Below are positions 35,890 to 37,234 of a DNA stretch of 37,234 nt, piece by piece. The translations under genes and the position numbers were made by a program. The DNA is from a virus. Position 1 is the stretch's first letter; each line of letters begins with the position of its first letter. Below the pieces are notes generated by a model. The model was given only the letters and a program-made list of their open reading frames with translations. It had not been told where the DNA came from and did not search any database. The stretch spans positions 1 through 37,234 of the IMG/VR virus record IMGVR_UViG_3300049007_000007; one strand, written 5' to 3'.

Positions 35890-36323
35890 GGGGTGGCTCC
35901 GTTCATTTGGTGGATCCGGCGAGACGAGCGGACCGAGGTGCGAACCTCGATGACGTCGCCGGCGAAGTCGAAGACGGTGGTCTGCGGGTTCAGCTCGGGC
36001 GCCGGCGCCGGTCCCGTACCGAACTCGAGGACGTGGGCGAGCCGGTGGGTCGCGGAGAGGACGCGCCAGCCGAAGCGGCGCAGGACCTCGGGGTCGGAGA
36101 TGTCGGGGCCGAAGCTGATGATGCCGGTGCGGATGGCGACGTAGGCCGGGCGGCCGTGCTGGACGACGCGGCCGACCCGGTTCACCTTCTCCTCGCGGGG
36201 ACCCCAGAGCCGGAACTCGAGGTACGTGGCGTTCTCTGGGCCGCGGACCCGCCACTCGGCCGTGCAGCCGTCGAGCGGCCGTTCGCTGGCCTCGACGCCG
36301 GCGGGCGGGGTGAGGCCGGTCAC
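35886..36323 (-). CDS. Hypothetical protein (145 aa)
   Basis: The GTG at 36323 overlaps the upstream stop (GTGA). The 145 residues are mostly beta-strand (CTAEWRVRGPENATYLEFRLWGPREEKVNRVGRVVQHGRPAYVAIRTGIISFGPDI), then a helical stretch (SDPEVLRRFGWRVLSATHRLAHVLEF), then another strand region (QTTVFDFAGDVIEVRTSV) and a basic C-terminus. I recognise no family. It is coupled to the lipoprotein gene downstream by ATGA. Confidence 0.6.
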   Translation of the reverse strand: MTGLTPPAGVEASERPLDGCTAEWRVRGPENATYLEFRLWGPREEKVNRVGRVVQHGRPAYVAIRTGIISFGPDISDPEVLRRFGWRVLSATHRLAHVLEFGTGPAPAPELNPQTTVFDFAGDVIEVRTSVRSSRRIHQMNGATP

Positions 36324-36496
36324 GCGCTCGTCCTCGGTGTGCCGGCTTCGGCCCGGATGGCGTCGGCGTGCCGCTTGGCGAGTGCCCACACGTCGGGCTC
36401 CGGCATGTCCTCGGGCATGGGGACGTGCAGGGTGACGGCGCCGTCGATCAGGCGACCGCCCTCGCGGGACACGGTGACCGAGACGATCAGCGTCAC
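36320..36496 (-). CDS. Small hypothetical protein (58 aa)
   Basis: The GTG at 36496 overlaps the stop of the winged-helix gene (GTGA). The 58-residue product reads MTLIVSVTVSREGGRLIDG, then TLHVPMPEDMPEPDVWALAKRHADAIRAEAG. The first half is two strands, the second a helix. It is too short to assign a fold with confidence. Coupling on both sides (GTGA) supports a real gene. Function unknown. Confidence 0.6.
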   Translation of the reverse strand: MTLIVSVTVSREGGRLIDGAVTLHVPMPEDMPEPDVWALAKRHADAIRAEAGTPRTSA

Positions 36497-36774
36497 GCTG
36501 CCTCGATCTGCTCGGCGAGCTGGCGGCCCGCTGCGGTGAGCCGGAACACCCGGCGGGCGGGCGCCCCGACGGGCTCGGCCAGGCCCTCGTGCAGCATCCA
36601 GGCCAGCGACTGCCAGTAGATGGCTGGCACCGTCGATCCCGGGGCGGTGTGAACGTCCCCGACGTCGGTGGTCAGGTTCGACTCGCGGAATACACGGTCC
36701 GAACGGTGGCGGGCGATGTAGAGCCCGACCGCAAGGGCGCTGCGTCGGGCCTTCGAGATCCTCGGGCCGGTCAC
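36493..36774 (-). CDS. Winged-helix-like protein (93 aa)
   Basis: The GTG at 36774 overlaps the stop of the DUF6349-like gene (GTGA). Residues 5-93 form a winged-helix pattern: basic first helix (SKARRSALAVGLYIARHRSDRVFRES), a second region ending IYWQSLAWMLHEGLAEPVG (52-70) and a wing strand ARRVFRLTAAGRQLAEQIEA. It is probably a small DNA-binding regulator. It belongs to the early gene run and could regulate it, but no operator was identified. Confidence 0.65.
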   Translation of the reverse strand: MTGPRISKARRSALAVGLYIARHRSDRVFRESNLTTDVGDVHTAPGSTVPAIYWQSLAWMLHEGLAEPVGAPARRVFRLTAAGRQLAEQIEAA

Positions 36775-37234
36775 GCGGCCTCCCCCTGGTCGGCCGGCAC
36801 GCCCATGTCCCACCATCCGAACTCAGGGGCCCAGTGGTGGCGGGTCGCGCAGCGGCCGCGCAGGGACCGGATCGGTCCCTTGGCCGCGTCCCAGCCCGGC
36901 ATCACGGCCTCGCACACCTCGGTGATGGCCTCGAAGGCCTTCTCTGCTCGCCGGCGGGCGGCGGGCGAGTCCGGGGCAGGTGGCCGCTCGACGATGGGAA
37001 GGTCGCGCCAGCCGGGCCACGCGTGTTCGACCGCTTCCTCGGCGGCGGTGTTCTCGTGGTTGGTCGCCGGGCCTTCCCAGTCGCAGCCGAGACAGGCGCC
37101 GCGGTAGAGCAGGTCGCCGACGGTGACGATGCCCCGGCCCATCGGACCCCACTCGCGCGTGTCGGTCTGGAGGACGGTGGCGAGGCACCGTTTCGTGACG
37201 ACGACCTGGTCGTCATCACCCAGCCCGGCGCCCG
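36771..37234 (-). CDS. DUF6349-like protein, 5' end cut by window edge
   Basis: The ATG at 37142 gives 123 residues, but the frame remains open and protein-like to the right edge (DDQVVVTKRCLATVLQTDTREWGP precedes that Met). The gene therefore probably starts outside the window. The visible part has CLGCDWEGP (a zinc-knuckle-like pair), then ENTAAEEAVEHAWPGWRDLP, a helix, and the conserved ITEVCEAVMPGWDAAKGPIRSLRGRCATRHHW typical of DUF6349 in actinophages. Its function is not known. The stop overlaps the next gene (GTGA). Confidence 0.72.
   Translation of the reverse strand, partial: GAGLGDDDQVVVTKRCLATVLQTDTREWGPMGRGIVTVGDLLYRGACLGCDWEGPATNHENTAAEEAVEHAWPGWRDLPIVERPPAPDSPAARRRAEKAFEAITEVCEAVMPGWDAAKGPIRSLRGRCATRHHWAPEFGWWDMGVPADQGEAA

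Noticed and set aside
1-37234. tRNA genes, CRISPR arrays, insertion sequences, integrase or attachment sites
   Set aside because: I looked for tRNA-like clover-leaf ends, spaced direct repeats, transposase or integrase motifs and saw none that could be supported.

Overview
This window is part of the genome of a tailed bacteriophage (siphovirus type) of a high-GC Gram-positive host, most likely an actinobacterium. The base composition is very GC-rich. Many genes start with GTG, and neighbours commonly overlap by 1, 4 or 8 bases. Several small families typical of actinobacteriophages are present: a DUF6349-like protein, DUF4326, DUF5131, a DUF2510 tail motif, an FtsK-gamma winged helix and many short zinc-ribbon proteins. 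No integrase, tRNA, CRISPR array, DNA polymerase or helicase was recognised, and both window edges cut through genes, so the genome is incomplete here.

Almost everything is transcribed right to left (minus strand). Reading in that direction, 37.2-29.0 kb is an early/accessory region of short coupled genes. It holds a DUF6349-like protein, a winged-helix protein, a lipoprotein, a sliding-clamp/FtsK-gamma fusion, a J-domain protein, ASCH and DUF5131 proteins, DUF4326 and zinc ribbons. Next come a putative replication initiator (28.0-29.0 kb), which carries tandem repeats that look like an origin, and a small HTH protein. From 27.7 to 24.9 kb lie the terminase small subunit, an unknown gene, a 226-base spacer with TGCAT inverted repeats, and the terminase large subunit.

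From 24.9 to 22.5 kb there are small genes including a HIT-family hydrolase. The portal-MuF fusion (22.0-19.7 kb), ClpP-like prohead protease, HK97-fold major capsid protein and small capsid/connector proteins follow. Among the connector genes is an alpha/beta hydrolase with an intact catalytic triad. Head-tail connectors, a gp10-like protein, a tail terminator candidate, two paralogous tail-tube-like proteins, the frameshifted G/GT tail chaperones, the tape measure and one very large minor tail protein complete the virion. The lysis cassette (amidase endolysin, holin-like protein, two small coiled-coil/membrane proteins) ends the window.

Three plus-strand genes lie against this flow: an HTH regulator (19537), a DUF2510 protein (22003) and a small unknown protein (30069). 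The HTH gene is divergent from a zinc-finger gene across two tandem TGTCA-N9-TGACA palindromes, with both promoters placed so the mRNAs would be leaderless. This cassette sits inside the head operon, between portal and protease. The other strongest observations are the clamp/FtsK-gamma fusion, the iteron-like origin candidate, the CCCTTTA slip site, and a run of seven 8-base gene overlaps sharing the sequence GTGGCTGA.
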